Source: Acidovorax sp. GW101-3H11 (lineage in GTDB: Bacteria > Pseudomonadota > Gammaproteobacteria > Burkholderiales > Burkholderiaceae_C). Taken from it: 64,000 bases of DNA. A program made the translations under genes and the position numbers. Position 1 is the first letter of the stretch, and the number at the start of each line of letters is the position of its first letter. Below the pieces are notes generated by a model that was given only the letters and a program-made list of their open reading frames with translations, did no database searches and was not told where the DNA came from. The stretch spans positions 62,249-126,248 of the forward strand of contig NZ_LUKZ01000019.1 of the NCBI RefSeq assembly GCF_001633105.1, written 5' to 3'. This document shows, piece by piece, positions 29,096 to 38,079 of the stretch.

Positions 29096-29232
29096 TGGAC
29101 ATCCTTTATCTCCTGATCCCGCTGTCTGTGCTGCTCGTGCTTCTGATCCTGGGCGGGCTGTGGTGGGCGGTCTACCACGGCCAGTTCGAGAGCGTGGAGC
29201 AAGAAGGGGAGCGCATTCTCAGAAGCGATTGA
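29095..29232 (+). CDS. ccoS: cbb3-type cytochrome oxidase assembly protein CcoS
   Basis: A 45-residue membrane protein (MDILYLLIPLSVLLVLLILG) with one N-terminal TM helix, the Trp pair and the acidic FESVEQEGERIL tail typical of CcoS. It is needed for cofactor insertion into the cbb3 catalytic subunit in other bacteria. The start overlaps the ccoI stop by one base (TGATG). The stop codon lies within the FNR-type box of the ccoN promoter. Confidence 0.93.
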   Translation: MDILYLLIPLSVLLVLLILGGLWWAVYHGQFESVEQEGERILRSD

Positions 29233-29242
29233 CATGTGTCAA
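29229..29242. promoter_or_regulatory. FNR-type box upstream of ccoN
   Basis: TTGACATGTGTCAA is a perfect 14-bp palindrome of the FNR/ANR type. Its centre is about 61 bases before the ccoN ATG, which fits a class II promoter with a roughly 20-base leader. Confidence 0.88.
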
Positions 29243-29296
29243 TGTCGGAAATGATGCTCTGCAACAAACTCTTACTGCAATACAAAGAGGTGCCCG

Positions 29297-30736
29297 ATGG
29301 ATTCTCAAAAAACTATGACTGCGCACTACAACGATACGGTCGTGCGGCAGTTTTCTATCTTGGCCGTGGTTGTGGGGGTGGTTGGCATGCTGGTGGGGGT
29401 TGTCATCGCCGCCCAGCTGGCCTGGCCAGAACTCAACTTTGGCATTCCCTGGCTCAGTTATGGGCGCTTGCGCCCCTTGCACACCAATGCGGTGATCTTC
29501 GGTTTTGGCGGCAGTGCCCTGTTCGCCACCAGCTACTACGTGGTACAGCGCACCTGCCAGGTCCGGCTGTTTGCCGGGCCGTTGGCCGCTTTCACTTTCT
29601 GGGGCTGGGTGCTGGTCATCGCGGCCGCTGTGGTCAGCTTGCCGATGGGCTACACCCAAGGCAAGGAATATGCCGAACTCGAATGGCCCATTGACGTCCT
29701 GATCACGCTGGTCTGGGTGTCCTACGCCATCGTGTTTTTTGGAACCGTCGGTACCCGCAAGGTCAAGCACATCTATGTGGCCAACTGGTTCTTTGGCGCG
29801 TTCATCCTGGCCGTGGCCTTGTTGCACCTGGTGAACAGTGCAGCGATTCCTGCGGGCTTCATGAAGAGCTACTCGGCCTATGCTGGTGTGCAGGATGCCA
29901 TGGTGCAGTGGTGGTACGGCCACAACGCCGTGGGCTTCTTCCTCACCGCAGGCTTCCTGGGGATGATGTATTACTTCATCCCCAAGCAGGCTGGCCGCCC
30001 CGTGTATTCGTATCGCCTGTCGATCGTGCACTTCTGGGCGCTGATCTTCACTTACATGTGGGCGGGCCCCCACCACCTGCACTACACAGCGCTGCCCGAC
30101 TGGACGCAATCGGTGGGCATGGTGTTCTCGCTCATCCTGCTGGCACCCAGCTGGGGCGGCATGATCAACGGGGTCATGACCCTGTCGGGCGCATGGCACA
30201 AGCTGCGTGACGACCCCATCCTGCGCTTCCTGATCGTGTCGCTGTCGTTCTACGGCATGTCCACGTTCGAAGGCCCGATGATGTCCATCAAGACCGTCAA
30301 CGCCCTGAGCCACTACACCGACTGGACCGTGGGCCACGTGCACTCTGGTGCGCTGGGCTGGGTGGGCCTGATCTCCATGGGTTCGCTGTACTACCTGGTG
30401 CCGCGCCTGTTCGGCCGCGACAAGATGCACTCCATCAAGGCGATCGAGCTGCACTTCTGGATGGCCACCATCGGCATCGTGCTGTACATCGCCGCCATGT
30501 GGATTGCCGGTGTGATGCAGGGCCTGATGTGGCGCGCCATCAACCCCGACGGCACGCTGACCTACACCTTTGTCGAGAGCGTGAAGGCGACCTATCCGTT
30601 CTACGTGATCCGTGTGGCCGGTGGCCTGCTGTACCTGGGAGGCATGGTCATCATGGCCTGGAACGTGTGGATGACCGCGATCTCTGGCCGTTCGGTCAAG
30701 GTGGCCATTCCTGCCGTGAATGCCGCCCACGCCTGA
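29297..30736 (+). CDS. ccoN: cbb3-type cytochrome c oxidase subunit I
   Basis: Catalytic heme-copper subunit of the high-affinity oxygen reductase. It has 479 residues with 12 TM helices. Metal-ligand His residues are seen in [45 protein letters not shown] and [12 protein letters not shown], matching heme b, CuB and heme b3 ligands. A ribosome-binding site AAGAGG precedes ATG 29297. It is the first gene of ccoNOQP and lies behind the FNR-type box. Confidence 0.97.
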   Translation: MDSQKTMTAHYNDTVVRQFSILAVVVGVVGMLVGVVIAAQLAWPELNFGIPWLSYGRLRPLHTNAVIFGFGGSALFATSYYVVQRTCQVRLFAGPLAAFTFWGWVLVIAAAVVSLPMGYTQGKEYAELEWPIDVLITLVWVSYAIVFFGTVGTRKVKHIYVANWFFGAFILAVALLHLVNSAAIPAGFMKSYSAYAGVQDAMVQWWYGHNAVGFFLTAGFLGMMYYFIPKQAGRPVYSYRLSIVHFWALIFTYMWAGPHHLHYTALPDWTQSVGMVFSLILLAPSWGGMINGVMTLSGAWHKLRDDPILRFLIVSLSFYGMSTFEGPMMSIKTVNALSHYTDWTVGHVHSGALGWVGLISMGSLYYLVPRLFGRDKMHSIKAIELHFWMATIGIVLYIAAMWIAGVMQGLMWRAINPDGTLTYTFVESVKATYPFYVIRVAGGLLYLGGMVIMAWNVWMTAISGRSVKVAIPAVNAAHA

Positions 30737-30753
30737 GCCGAAGGAGTCAATTC

Positions 30754-31386
30754 ATGTCCAACAACAATTCATCTTCCTCCACCGGCTTCTCGCACGAGAA
30801 GGTCGAGACCAACAACTTCCTGATGATCGTGCTGATCCTGCTGGTGATCGCCATTGGCGGCCTGGTGGAGATCGTGCCCCTGTTCTTCCAGAAGTCCACC
30901 ACCGAGGCTGTGAAGGGTGTCGAGCCCTACACCGCCACCCAGCTGGTGGGGCGCGATGTGTATATCCGCGAGGGTTGCTACAACTGCCACTCGCAGATGA
31001 TCCGCCCCTTCCGCGCCGAGACGCTGCGCTACGGCCACTACTCGGTGGCAGGCGAGTTTGTGTACGACCACCCCTTCCAGTGGGGCAGCAAGCGCACGGG
31101 CCCCGACCTGCACCGCGTGGGCGGCAAGTACAGCGACGAATGGCACCGCATTCACCTGAACAACCCGCGTGACGTGGTGCCCGAGTCCAACATGCCCGCC
31201 TATCCCTGGCTGGAGAAGAGCGTGGTGGACCCCGCCAGCGTGGCGCCCCGTATGAAGGCGCTGCGCACGGTGGGCGTGCCTTACACCGACGAGCAGATCA
31301 CTGCCGCTGCAGCCGAGGTGAAGGGCAAGACCGAAATGGACGCCCTCATCGCCTACCTGCAAGTCATGGGCCGCGCGCTCAAGTAA
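30754..31386 (+). CDS. ccoO: cbb3-type cytochrome c oxidase subunit II
   Basis: A membrane-anchored monoheme cytochrome c subunit of 210 residues. It has one N-terminal TM helix (about residues 22-43), then the CYNCH heme motif in [17 protein letters not shown], and a distal Met in [10 protein letters not shown]. It passes electrons from CcoP to CcoN. AAGGAG stands before ATG 30754; the frame extends upstream inside ccoN and is not used. Confidence 0.97.
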   Translation: MSNNNSSSSTGFSHEKVETNNFLMIVLILLVIAIGGLVEIVPLFFQKSTTEAVKGVEPYTATQLVGRDVYIREGCYNCHSQMIRPFRAETLRYGHYSVAGEFVYDHPFQWGSKRTGPDLHRVGGKYSDEWHRIHLNNPRDVVPESNMPAYPWLEKSVVDPASVAPRMKALRTVGVPYTDEQITAAAAEVKGKTEMDALIAYLQVMGRALK

Positions 31387-31398
31387 AGGAGATTGGCC

Positions 31399-31536
31399 AT
31401 GGACATCACGACCATGCGCATCGTCGCCACCCTGGCATCGATGGCCTGCTTCATTGGCATTTGGGTCTGGGCCTACCGGGGCCGCAACAAGTCCCGGTTT
31501 GACGAGGCAGCACAACTGCCCTTCGAACAAGATTGA
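31399..31536 (+). CDS. ccoQ: cbb3-type oxidase small subunit CcoQ
   Basis: A 45-residue protein, MDITTMRIVATLASMACFIG onward, with one TM helix and a charged tail containing YRGRNKSRFDEAAQLPFEQD. Size, the YRG motif after the helix and the position between ccoO and ccoP identify CcoQ, which stabilises the complex. AAAGGAG precedes the ATG. Confidence 0.95.
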   Translation: MDITTMRIVATLASMACFIGIWVWAYRGRNKSRFDEAAQLPFEQD

Positions 31537-31560
31537 CCCTCACCAGAACGAGAACATCCC

Positions 31561-32481
31561 ATGAGTGACTTCACCAGCAATTTCTGGTCGGTCTTTGTGA
31601 CCGCGCTGACACTGGTCGGCATCATCGCCTGCGGCATCCTGCTTTGGATGGCGGGCCGCAAGAAGGTGATGGCCACGGCCGACAACACCACGGGCCATGT
31701 CTGGGACGAGGACCTGGTCGAAATGAACAACCCCCTGCCACGGTGGTGGGTGTGGCTGTTTGTCATCACCATCGTCTTCGGCCTTGGCTACCTGGCGGCC
31801 TACCCGGGCCTGGGCAGTTTCACTGGCAAGCTGAACTGGACCCAGAAGGGCGAGTACGAGGCCGAAATGGCCAAGGCCAAGACCGAGTTGGAGCCGCTGT
31901 ATGCCCGTTTTGCCTCGATGAAGCCCGAGGACATGGCCAAGGACCCTCAGGCCCATGCGATTGGCGAGCGCCTGTTCATGAACAACTGCGCGCAGTGCCA
32001 TGGCTCGGATGCGCGTGGCAGCAAGGGCTTCCCCAACCTGGCGGACGGTGACTGGCTGCATGGCGGTGCCCCCGAGAAGATCCGCGAGACCCTGGAAAAG
32101 GGCCGTATCGGCAACATGCCACCCATGGCCGCGGCTGTGGGCTCGCCAGAAGATGTGCGCAATCTGTCGCACTACGTGCTGAGCCTGTCGGGCAGCCCGC
32201 ACGACTCGCTGCGTGCTTCGCTGGGCAAGTCCAAGTTCACGGCGTGTGCTGCGTGCCATGGCATGGACGGCAAGGGCAACCAGGCCCTGGGCGCCCCCAA
32301 CCTCACGGACGATATCTGGCTGCATGGCTGGGGCGAGGCGGCGATCACCGCGATGATCAACAACGGCAAGGTCAACCAGATGCCTGCGCAGGCCGATAAG
32401 CTGACGGAAGCCCAGATCGGGGTCCTGTCGGCCTATGTCTGGGGTTTGTCGAACGGCAAGCAGGCGGCTGCCGCGCGTTGA
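31561..32481 (+). CDS. ccoP: cbb3-type cytochrome c oxidase subunit III, diheme
   Basis: A 306-residue diheme cytochrome c. It has two N-terminal hydrophobic segments (about residues 10-30 and 60-82; WWVWLFVITIVFGLGYLAAY) and two periplasmic heme motifs, CAQCH near residue 143 and CAACH near 231. Distal Met candidates lie in GNMPPMAA and VNQMPAQA. It is the entry point for electrons from soluble cytochromes. A hairpin with a T-rich tail after the gene may separate ccoNOQP from ccoG. Confidence 0.97.
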   Translation: MSDFTSNFWSVFVTALTLVGIIACGILLWMAGRKKVMATADNTTGHVWDEDLVEMNNPLPRWWVWLFVITIVFGLGYLAAYPGLGSFTGKLNWTQKGEYEAEMAKAKTELEPLYARFASMKPEDMAKDPQAHAIGERLFMNNCAQCHGSDARGSKGFPNLADGDWLHGGAPEKIRETLEKGRIGNMPPMAAAVGSPEDVRNLSHYVLSLSGSPHDSLRASLGKSKFTACAACHGMDGKGNQALGAPNLTDDIWLHGWGEAAITAMINNGKVNQMPAQADKLTEAQIGVLSAYVWGLSNGKQAAAAR

Positions 32482-32489
32482 TCGATGCT

Positions 32490-32536
32490 GCCAGGCAGCC
32501 CGCATCTGGCGGTGGTTGCCTGGCTTCTTTGTTGTT
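32490..32536 (+). terminator. Probable terminator or attenuator between ccoP and ccoG
   Basis: GCCAGGCA (32490-32497) pairs with TGCCTGGC (32517-32524) and is followed by TTCTTTGTTGTT. The imperfect T-run suggests partial termination, so ccoG and ccoH would be made at lower levels than the oxidase subunits. Confidence 0.6.
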
Positions 32537-32570
32537 AGGCTGTTTACCTCCTTGTGAGTAGATCGACACC

Positions 32571-34016
32571 ATGAAGCCCCCCAGCGAGCCTGCTCGCAAG
32601 GTCATTCCCATCGCACCCGTGGCGTCCGAGCCGTCTGCCCAGGGCGAGATCGTCTCGCTGTACGAAGCGCAGAAAAAGATCTATCCACGCTCCATCAGTG
32701 GCCTGTTTGCGCGCTGGCGCTGGGGCATGGTGCTGCTCACGCAGATCGTGTTTTATGGGCTGCCCTGGTTTGAATGGGGACAGCGCCAGATGGTGCTGTT
32801 TGACCTGGGCGCGCGCCGCTTCTACATCTTTGGGTTGGTGCTGTACCCGCAGGACTTCATCTACCTCACGGGGCTGCTGATCATTTCGGCGTTGTCGCTG
32901 TTCCTCTTCACGGCGGTGGCCGGGCGTTTGTGGTGTGGCTTTGCCTGCCCGCAGACGGTCTACACCGAGATGTTCATGTGGATCGAGCACAAGATCGAAG
33001 GCGATCGCAGTGCGCGGCTGCGGCTGGACAACGGGCCCTGGACCTTCGAGAAGATCCGCAAGAAGTTCTTCAAGCAGGTGGTGTGGGTGGCGGTGGCCTT
33101 GTGGACCGGATTCACCTTTGTGGGGTACTTTGTGCCCATTCGCGAGCTGGGCAGCGAGTTGCTGGCGCTGCAGGGGGGCTGGCAGATTTTCTGGGTGCTG
33201 TTCTACGGCTTTGCCACCTATGGCAACGCGGGCTACATGCGTGAGCAGGTCTGCAAGTACATGTGCCCATACGCACGCTTCCAGAGCGCCATGTTCGACA
33301 AGGACACGCTGATCGTGACCTACGACCCCGAGCGGGGTGAGCAGCGTGGCCCGCGCAAGAAGAACACCGACTACAAGGCGCAGGGGTTGGGTGACTGCAT
33401 TGACTGCTCGCTGTGTGTGCAGGTCTGCCCCGTGGGCATCGACATTCGCAAGGGGCTGCAGTACGAGTGCATCGGCTGTGGCCTGTGTGTGGACGCCTGC
33501 AACACGGTCATGGACAAGATGCAGTACCCCCGGGGCCTGATCCGCTACTCCACCCAGAACGGCGTAGCCCAGCGGTGGACCCAGTCGCAGATGCTGCGGC
33601 GTGTGCTGCGGCCCCGGGTGCTGATTTACAGCACGGTGCTGGTGGCTTTGTGCGTAGCCATGCTGGCCAGCTTGGTCGTGCGCACCCCGCTCAAGGTTGA
33701 TGTGGTGCGGGACCGTGCGGCGCTTTCGCGCATCGTGGCTGGGGGCAAGCTGGAAAACATCTACCGTCTGCAGATCATGAATGCGACGGAAGGTGAACAG
33801 CGCTATCGCATCAGCGCACGGGGGCTGGAGGGGCTGGAGGTGTCCTCGGACGCCGAGGTGGACATCGGCCCCGCAGAGTCGCGCTGGGTGGCTGTGCGTT
33901 TGCAGATCCCGTATGGTTCGGCAAACCCGGGCTCCCATGCCGTTCAGTTCGATGTGCAGGCCATCGGTGCCGCCGCCCATGTGTCAGAAAAATCGGTGTT
34001 CCTGGTGCCGCGCTGA
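32571..34016 (+). CDS. ccoG: Cytochrome oxidase accessory protein CcoG (polyferredoxin)
   Basis: A 481-residue membrane protein with about five TM helices. Conserved Cys pairs occur in CGFACPQTVYTEMF and CKYMCPYARF. Two [4Fe-4S] ferredoxin clusters lie near residues 275-315 (CIDCSLCVQVCPVGIDI and CIGCGLCVDACNTVMD), and the C-terminus is an Ig-like periplasmic domain (about 375-470). CcoG is a cupric reductase that helps copper delivery to the cbb3 oxidase in other bacteria. It follows ccoP by 90 bases. Confidence 0.95.
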   Translation: MKPPSEPARKVIPIAPVASEPSAQGEIVSLYEAQKKIYPRSISGLFARWRWGMVLLTQIVFYGLPWFEWGQRQMVLFDLGARRFYIFGLVLYPQDFIYLTGLLIISALSLFLFTAVAGRLWCGFACPQTVYTEMFMWIEHKIEGDRSARLRLDNGPWTFEKIRKKFFKQVVWVAVALWTGFTFVGYFVPIRELGSELLALQGGWQIFWVLFYGFATYGNAGYMREQVCKYMCPYARFQSAMFDKDTLIVTYDPERGEQRGPRKKNTDYKAQGLGDCIDCSLCVQVCPVGIDIRKGLQYECIGCGLCVDACNTVMDKMQYPRGLIRYSTQNGVAQRWTQSQMLRRVLRPRVLIYSTVLVALCVAMLASLVVRTPLKVDVVRDRAALSRIVAGGKLENIYRLQIMNATEGEQRYRISARGLEGLEVSSDAEVDIGPAESRWVAVRLQIPYGSANPGSHAVQFDVQAIGAAAHVSEKSVFLVPR

Positions 34017-34085
34017 GCGGCCCCTTGGTGCAAGGCCTCGCATGGCCTTGTGTTGATTGAGATGAATGTGAAGGAGTAAATCGCC

Positions 34086-34361
34086 ATGTCTTCAAACCCT
34101 GCCATTGCCCCCGCTGCGTCAGCACCCTGGTGGAAATTCGGCCATGTCTGGCTGGTGATTGCTGGCCCGGCCATTGTGATCGTCGCGGGTTTTGTGACCT
34201 TGTGGCTGGCGGTGTCCCGGCCCGACCCTGTGGTGGCAGAGGATTACTACCGCAAGGGGATCGAGATCAACAAGACGCTGGAAGCCCCCGAGAAGAGCCT
34301 GGCGCCTGCCATGAAGGGACGCAACCATGCGGTCACCCCCGTGCAGGACCAGCCGCGTTGA
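34086..34361 (+). CDS. ccoH: FixH/CcoH family oxidase assembly protein
   Basis: A 91-residue protein with one TM helix (about residues 18-42) followed by the FixH hallmark DPVVAEDYYRKGIEINK. It is much shorter than the full FixH (about 150-170 residues), keeping the membrane and YYRKG region but lacking most of the periplasmic beta domain; this short form occurs in betaproteobacteria. AAGGAG is placed well before the ATG. Confidence 0.87.
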   Translation: MSSNPAIAPAASAPWWKFGHVWLVIAGPAIVIVAGFVTLWLAVSRPDPVVAEDYYRKGIEINKTLEAPEKSLAPAMKGRNHAVTPVQDQPR

Positions 34362-34435
34362 AACCGCGCAAGCATGTGGCTCGTCAGTGATGCCAGCTTG
34401 CCACCACTGAGCCCCCAGGAGACAGGAACAACGAT

Positions 34436-34729
34436 ATGTGGACGCAACGCCTGATGTGGATTGCATGGCCCGCCTTCTTGATGGCCGGGGTGCTGGAGAT
34501 GCTGGTTTTTGCCATGGTGGACCCCCTGGATCTGCACTGGTTCGGGCAGCCCCTGGCGCTGTCGCGGCAGGGGGTCTATACGCTCGCGTTTTTTGCGTTC
34601 TGGATCATCACCATGGCAAGCAGTGCGTTGACTACGCTGCTTGCGATGTCACCCTTTGAGTTGAACCGCTGTCCGGTCCCCGAGGGCGAGCGGCCGGACG
34701 ACTGCCGCAAGACATCGTCCTGCTCCTGA
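34436..34729 (+). CDS. Small two-TM membrane protein in the cco cluster
   Basis: A 97-residue protein with two TM segments (about residues 8-28 and 45-67), a short loop containing DLHWFGQPLALSRQGVYTLA, and a Cys-bearing tail (NRCPVPEGERPDDC, then TSSCS). I do not recognise a named family. It has a clear AGGAGACAGG ribosome-binding site and lies in line between ccoH and fnr, so it is likely co-expressed with the oxidase cluster. The Cys-containing tail could bind metal, but this is speculative. Confidence 0.7.
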   Translation: MWTQRLMWIAWPAFLMAGVLEMLVFAMVDPLDLHWFGQPLALSRQGVYTLAFFAFWIITMASSALTTLLAMSPFELNRCPVPEGERPDDCRKTSSCS

Positions 34730-34785
34730 GCAAAGAGGAGGGCGTTTTGGCCTGCCAGTGAAGGCCGACCGGGATGGCTGCCAGA

Positions 34786-35508
34786 TCAGTGGCAGGCTTG
34801 CTGGCTGTTGACGATGCGCTTGAGGGCATCCGTGTCCAGGATACGAACATGGCGCTGCTTGACTTCCACAATGCCTTCTTCCACAAATTTGGAGAAGGTG
34901 CGGCTCACGGTTTCGAGCTTCAGGCCCAGGTAGCTGCCGATTTCTTCGCGGGTCATGCGCAGCACCAGTTCGGACTGCGAGAAGCCGCGGGCATGCAGGC
35001 GTTGCACCAGGTTCAGCAGGAAGGCTGCCAGGCGTTCTTCGGCGCGCATGCTGCCCAGCAGCAGCATCACGCCGTGTTCGCGCACGATCTCGCGGCTCAT
35101 GATCTTGTGCACATGGTGCTGCAGGGCCGTGACCTCGCGCGAGAGTTCCTCGATGCGGTCGAAGGGCATCACGCAGACCTCGGCGTCTTCCAGGGCCACG
35201 GCGTCACAGGTGTGGTGGTCGTTCACGATGCCGTCGAGACCAATGATCTCGCCCGCCATCTGAAAACCGGTGACCTGGTCGCGGCCATCTTCGGTAGCCA
35301 CGCAAGTTTTGAAGAAACCGGTGCGGATGGCGTAGAGCGAGGTGAAGGATTCGCCGTTGCGGAACAGCGTGCCGCCGCGTTTGACTTTGCGGCGAACGGC
35401 AACGACTTCATCGATGCGCTGCAGTTGCTCTTCGTTCAGGCCCACGGGCATGCACAGCTCGCGCAGATTGCAGTTGGAGCAGGCGACTTTGATGGTGAGC
35501 GGGTTCAT
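34786..35508 (-). CDS. fnr: FNR-type oxygen-sensing transcriptional regulator
   Basis: Senses oxygen by a [4Fe-4S] cluster and activates microaerobic and anaerobic genes. From ATG 35508 it has 240 residues; a GTG two codons upstream is also possible. The N-terminal Cys cluster (CSNCNLRELC) and a fourth Cys in FFKTCVATEDG supply the cluster ligands. The C-terminal HTH MTREEIGSYLGLKLETVSR carries the E--SR contact of FNR. Putative FNR boxes stand before ccoN, before hemN, between usp and ccoI, and a weaker one lies on its own side of the fnr-hemN gap. Confidence 0.95.
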   Translation of the reverse strand: MNPLTIKVACSNCNLRELCMPVGLNEEQLQRIDEVVAVRRKVKRGGTLFRNGESFTSLYAIRTGFFKTCVATEDGRDQVTGFQMAGEIIGLDGIVNDHHTCDAVALEDAEVCVMPFDRIEELSREVTALQHHVHKIMSREIVREHGVMLLLGSMRAEERLAAFLLNLVQRLHARGFSQSELVLRMTREEIGSYLGLKLETVSRTFSKFVEEGIVEVKQRHVRILDTDALKRIVNSQQACH

Positions 35509-35590
35509 AGGCACGTGAGCTAGGGGTTAGGTGTCGAGCATATCGCGCCCGATACGAAAAGCTGGGAAGGTCTCCGTAGCGTCCGAGCGA

Positions 35591-35604
35591 CTGACATGCA
35601 TCAA
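35591..35604. promoter_or_regulatory. Weak FNR-type box in the fnr-hemN gap (fnr side)
   Basis: CTGACATGCATCAA differs from the TTGAY-N4-RTCAA pattern at the first base. It lies about 90 bases upstream of fnr and could mediate autoregulation. Confidence 0.45.
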
Positions 35605-35632
35605 ATTGTCGCTCGTCGGCTCGGTCGTTCAC

Positions 35633-35646
35633 TTGATGCAAGTCAA
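35633..35646. promoter_or_regulatory. FNR-type box upstream of hemN
   Basis: TTGATGCAAGTCAA matches the FNR consensus with one change. Its centre is about 61 bases before the hemN ATG, the same spacing as the ccoN box. Confidence 0.82.
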
Positions 35647-35700
35647 GGACATGTTCCAGAGGGTACGGCACAGTCAGGGTGTACGCAAGGATATTCCCCC

Positions 35701-37083
35701 ATGACCGCTGTTTCGCCCGATCTCCTGCGCCGTTTTGACGTGCCGGGACCCCGCTACACCTCCTATCCGACAGCCGACCGGTTTGTCGAAGCGTTCGGGC
35801 AGGAAGACTACATCCTGGCACTGGAGCAGCGCCGGACAGGCTCGGTGGCCAAGGCCTTGCCCCTGTCCTTGTACGTGCACATTCCGTTCTGCGAATCGCT
35901 GTGCTACTACTGCGCCTGCAACAAGATCATTACCAAGCACCATGACCGCGCTGAAGTCTATCTGCGCTATCTGAGCCGCGAGATTGACTTGCACACCGCA
36001 CACTGCGGAGTGGGCCAGGTGGTGAGCCAGCTGCACCTGGGGGGTGGCACGCCCACGTTCCTGTCGGATGCGGGCTTGCGTGAGCTGATGGCCATGCTCA
36101 AGCGCAGCTTTACCTTGGCGCCTGGCGGTGAGTACTCCATCGAGGTGGACCCCCGCACCGTGAACGCCGACAGGCTGGCGTTGCTGGCTGAGCTGGGCTT
36201 CAACCGGCTCAGTTTTGGTGTACAGGATTTTGATGCCGAGGTGCAGAAGGCTGTGCACCGCATCCAGCCTGCCGAACAGGTGTTTGCACTGGTGGAGTCG
36301 GCACGCTCGCTGGGTTTTGACTCGGTGAACGTGGACTTGATCTATGGCCTGCCGCGCCAGACCCCCGAGTCATTCGACCGTACCCTGGCGCAGGTCGCTC
36401 AGCTGCGGCCTGACCGCATTGCGCTGTATGCCTACGCGCACCTGCCCGAACGTTTCAAGCCCCAGCGCCGCATCGTGCCGGCTGAGCTGCCCACGGCGTC
36501 AAGCAAGCTGTCCATGCTCTCGCGCTCGCTCGATGCGTTCATGGACGCGGGTTATGTCTATGTGGGCATGGACCACTTTGCGCTGCCCTCGGATGCCTTG
36601 GCTGTGGCCAAACGCCAAGGGCGGTTGCATCGCAACTTCCAAGGCTACAGCACACAGCCCGACTGCGATCTGATCGGATTGGGCGTATCGGCCATCGGCC
36701 GCGTGGGTGCGACCTACAGCCAGAACTCCAAGACGCTGGAAGAGTATTACGACTTTCTCGACCAGGGGCGCCTGCCGGTGGTGCGTGGCCTGGCCCTCAC
36801 GCGCGACGATCTCGTGCGCCGTGCCGCCATCATGGCCCTGATGTGCCAGGGCGAGTTGCTCTATGAATCCATGGAGCAGGCCTGGTTGATCGATGTGCGT
36901 CAGTACTTTGCAGCCGAGATTGCCCAGCTCGAAGGCATGGCCGAGCAGGGGCTGGTGCGGGTGGGGCCCGAAGGGATCGAAGTGACGGCCATGGGGTGGT
37001 TCTTTGTGCGGGGCATTGCCATGGTGTTTGACCGTTATCTGCAGGCAGACCGCAACCGCGCCCGGTTTTCGCGCATCATCTGA
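35701..37083 (+). CDS. hemN: Oxygen-independent coproporphyrinogen III dehydrogenase
   Basis: Radical-SAM enzyme that makes protoporphyrinogen IX without oxygen, supplying heme under microaerobic growth. It has 460 residues from MTAVSPDLLRRFDVPGPRYT. The cluster motif is HIPFCESLCYYCACNKI, with the HemN-specific fourth Cys of CxxxCxxCxC. The SAM-binding GGGTPTFL and the C-terminal HemN domain follow. It is divergent from fnr and has an FNR-type box at a standard distance. Confidence 0.96.
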   Translation: MTAVSPDLLRRFDVPGPRYTSYPTADRFVEAFGQEDYILALEQRRTGSVAKALPLSLYVHIPFCESLCYYCACNKIITKHHDRAEVYLRYLSREIDLHTAHCGVGQVVSQLHLGGGTPTFLSDAGLRELMAMLKRSFTLAPGGEYSIEVDPRTVNADRLALLAELGFNRLSFGVQDFDAEVQKAVHRIQPAEQVFALVESARSLGFDSVNVDLIYGLPRQTPESFDRTLAQVAQLRPDRIALYAYAHLPERFKPQRRIVPAELPTASSKLSMLSRSLDAFMDAGYVYVGMDHFALPSDALAVAKRQGRLHRNFQGYSTQPDCDLIGLGVSAIGRVGATYSQNSKTLEEYYDFLDQGRLPVVRGLALTRDDLVRRAAIMALMCQGELLYESMEQAWLIDVRQYFAAEIAQLEGMAEQGLVRVGPEGIEVTAMGWFFVRGIAMVFDRYLQADRNRARFSRII

Positions 37084-37088
37084 AACCT

Positions 37089-37832
37089 ATGCTCGCAACC
37101 GTGGCCTGGACGGCTTTGCTCATGGGACTCGCAGGTGGGTCCCATTGCCTGGCCATGTGCGCTGCGCCCTGTGGTGCCCTGGTGGGGCGGGCTGCGGCCG
37201 CAGAAGGCACGGGCAGTCTGGCGCAAGAAGGCACTGCGGAGCAGGTTGTGCAATGGGTGCCACGGGGTGGTGTGGTTTTGCGCACCCTGGCGTTCCATGG
37301 CGGGCGGCTGGTGGGCTACGCGGCCGCAGGTGCCCTGGCTGCCCTGGCCATGGACAGCCTGGCCTGGCTTACCCAGCAGACCACGGCCCTGCGCCCGGTG
37401 TGGACCCTGATGCATGTGGCCGTCATGGCATGGGGCCTGATGATGATGGTCCAGTCGCGCCAGCCCGCCTGGGTGGAGCAGGCCGGGCGGGCCGTGTGGG
37501 GGCGCGTGCGGCCACTGGTGGGGGCACCCTCTGGCGTGCTGGCGGCAGGTGCCCTGTGGGCCTTGATGCCCTGTGGCTTGCTGTACTCGGCCCTGCTGGT
37601 CGCCGCTTTGAGTGGTGGGGCATTGGAGGGAGCTCTGACCATGGTGCTGTTTGCCATGGGCAGTGGGGTGTGGCTGCTGGGTGGCCCGTGGGTGTGGAGC
37701 CGACTGCGAAGCCGTCTCAATCGGGTGCGTGCCGAGTGGGGCACCCGGGTTGCAGGAGGCCTGCTGTGTGCGGTGGCGGCCTGGGCACTCTGGATGGACC
37801 TGATCTACAAACCTTCACTCTGGTGCCGCTGA
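37089..37832 (+). CDS. TauE/SafE (UreH-like) family membrane protein
   Basis: A 247-residue protein with about six TM helices. Its N-terminus has the Cys-rich GGSHCLAMCAAPCGALVG motif typical of the sulfite-exporter/UreH-like proteins encoded with cbb3 oxidase and hemN genes, where a role in copper or cytochrome maturation is suspected. It starts six bases after the hemN stop, so the two are co-transcribed. Substrate unknown. Confidence 0.82.
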   Translation: MLATVAWTALLMGLAGGSHCLAMCAAPCGALVGRAAAAEGTGSLAQEGTAEQVVQWVPRGGVVLRTLAFHGGRLVGYAAAGALAALAMDSLAWLTQQTTALRPVWTLMHVAVMAWGLMMMVQSRQPAWVEQAGRAVWGRVRPLVGAPSGVLAAGALWALMPCGLLYSALLVAALSGGALEGALTMVLFAMGSGVWLLGGPWVWSRLRSRLNRVRAEWGTRVAGGLLCAVAAWALWMDLIYKPSLWCR

Positions 37833-38079
37833 GGCCTGGGGCTGCCCGAGGCGGGGCGGCATCGGGCCCAGCGAAGGCTGGCAGGTCTCAGGACACTTCG
37901 CCCATGGCCCCATGTTTTGGGCCACCTGTCACGGTCCAGACACTTTGGGGGCAAGTGTTGCCCAAGTGTTGCCGTATCGCCGCGATGGGGTTGTGCTCCT
38001 TAGACAAGCCTCTGTAACTGGTGATAATCTGCGTAACTATTGGTGGCATTGATGTCTCCATGTTTCGCGTGCGCCTGAA

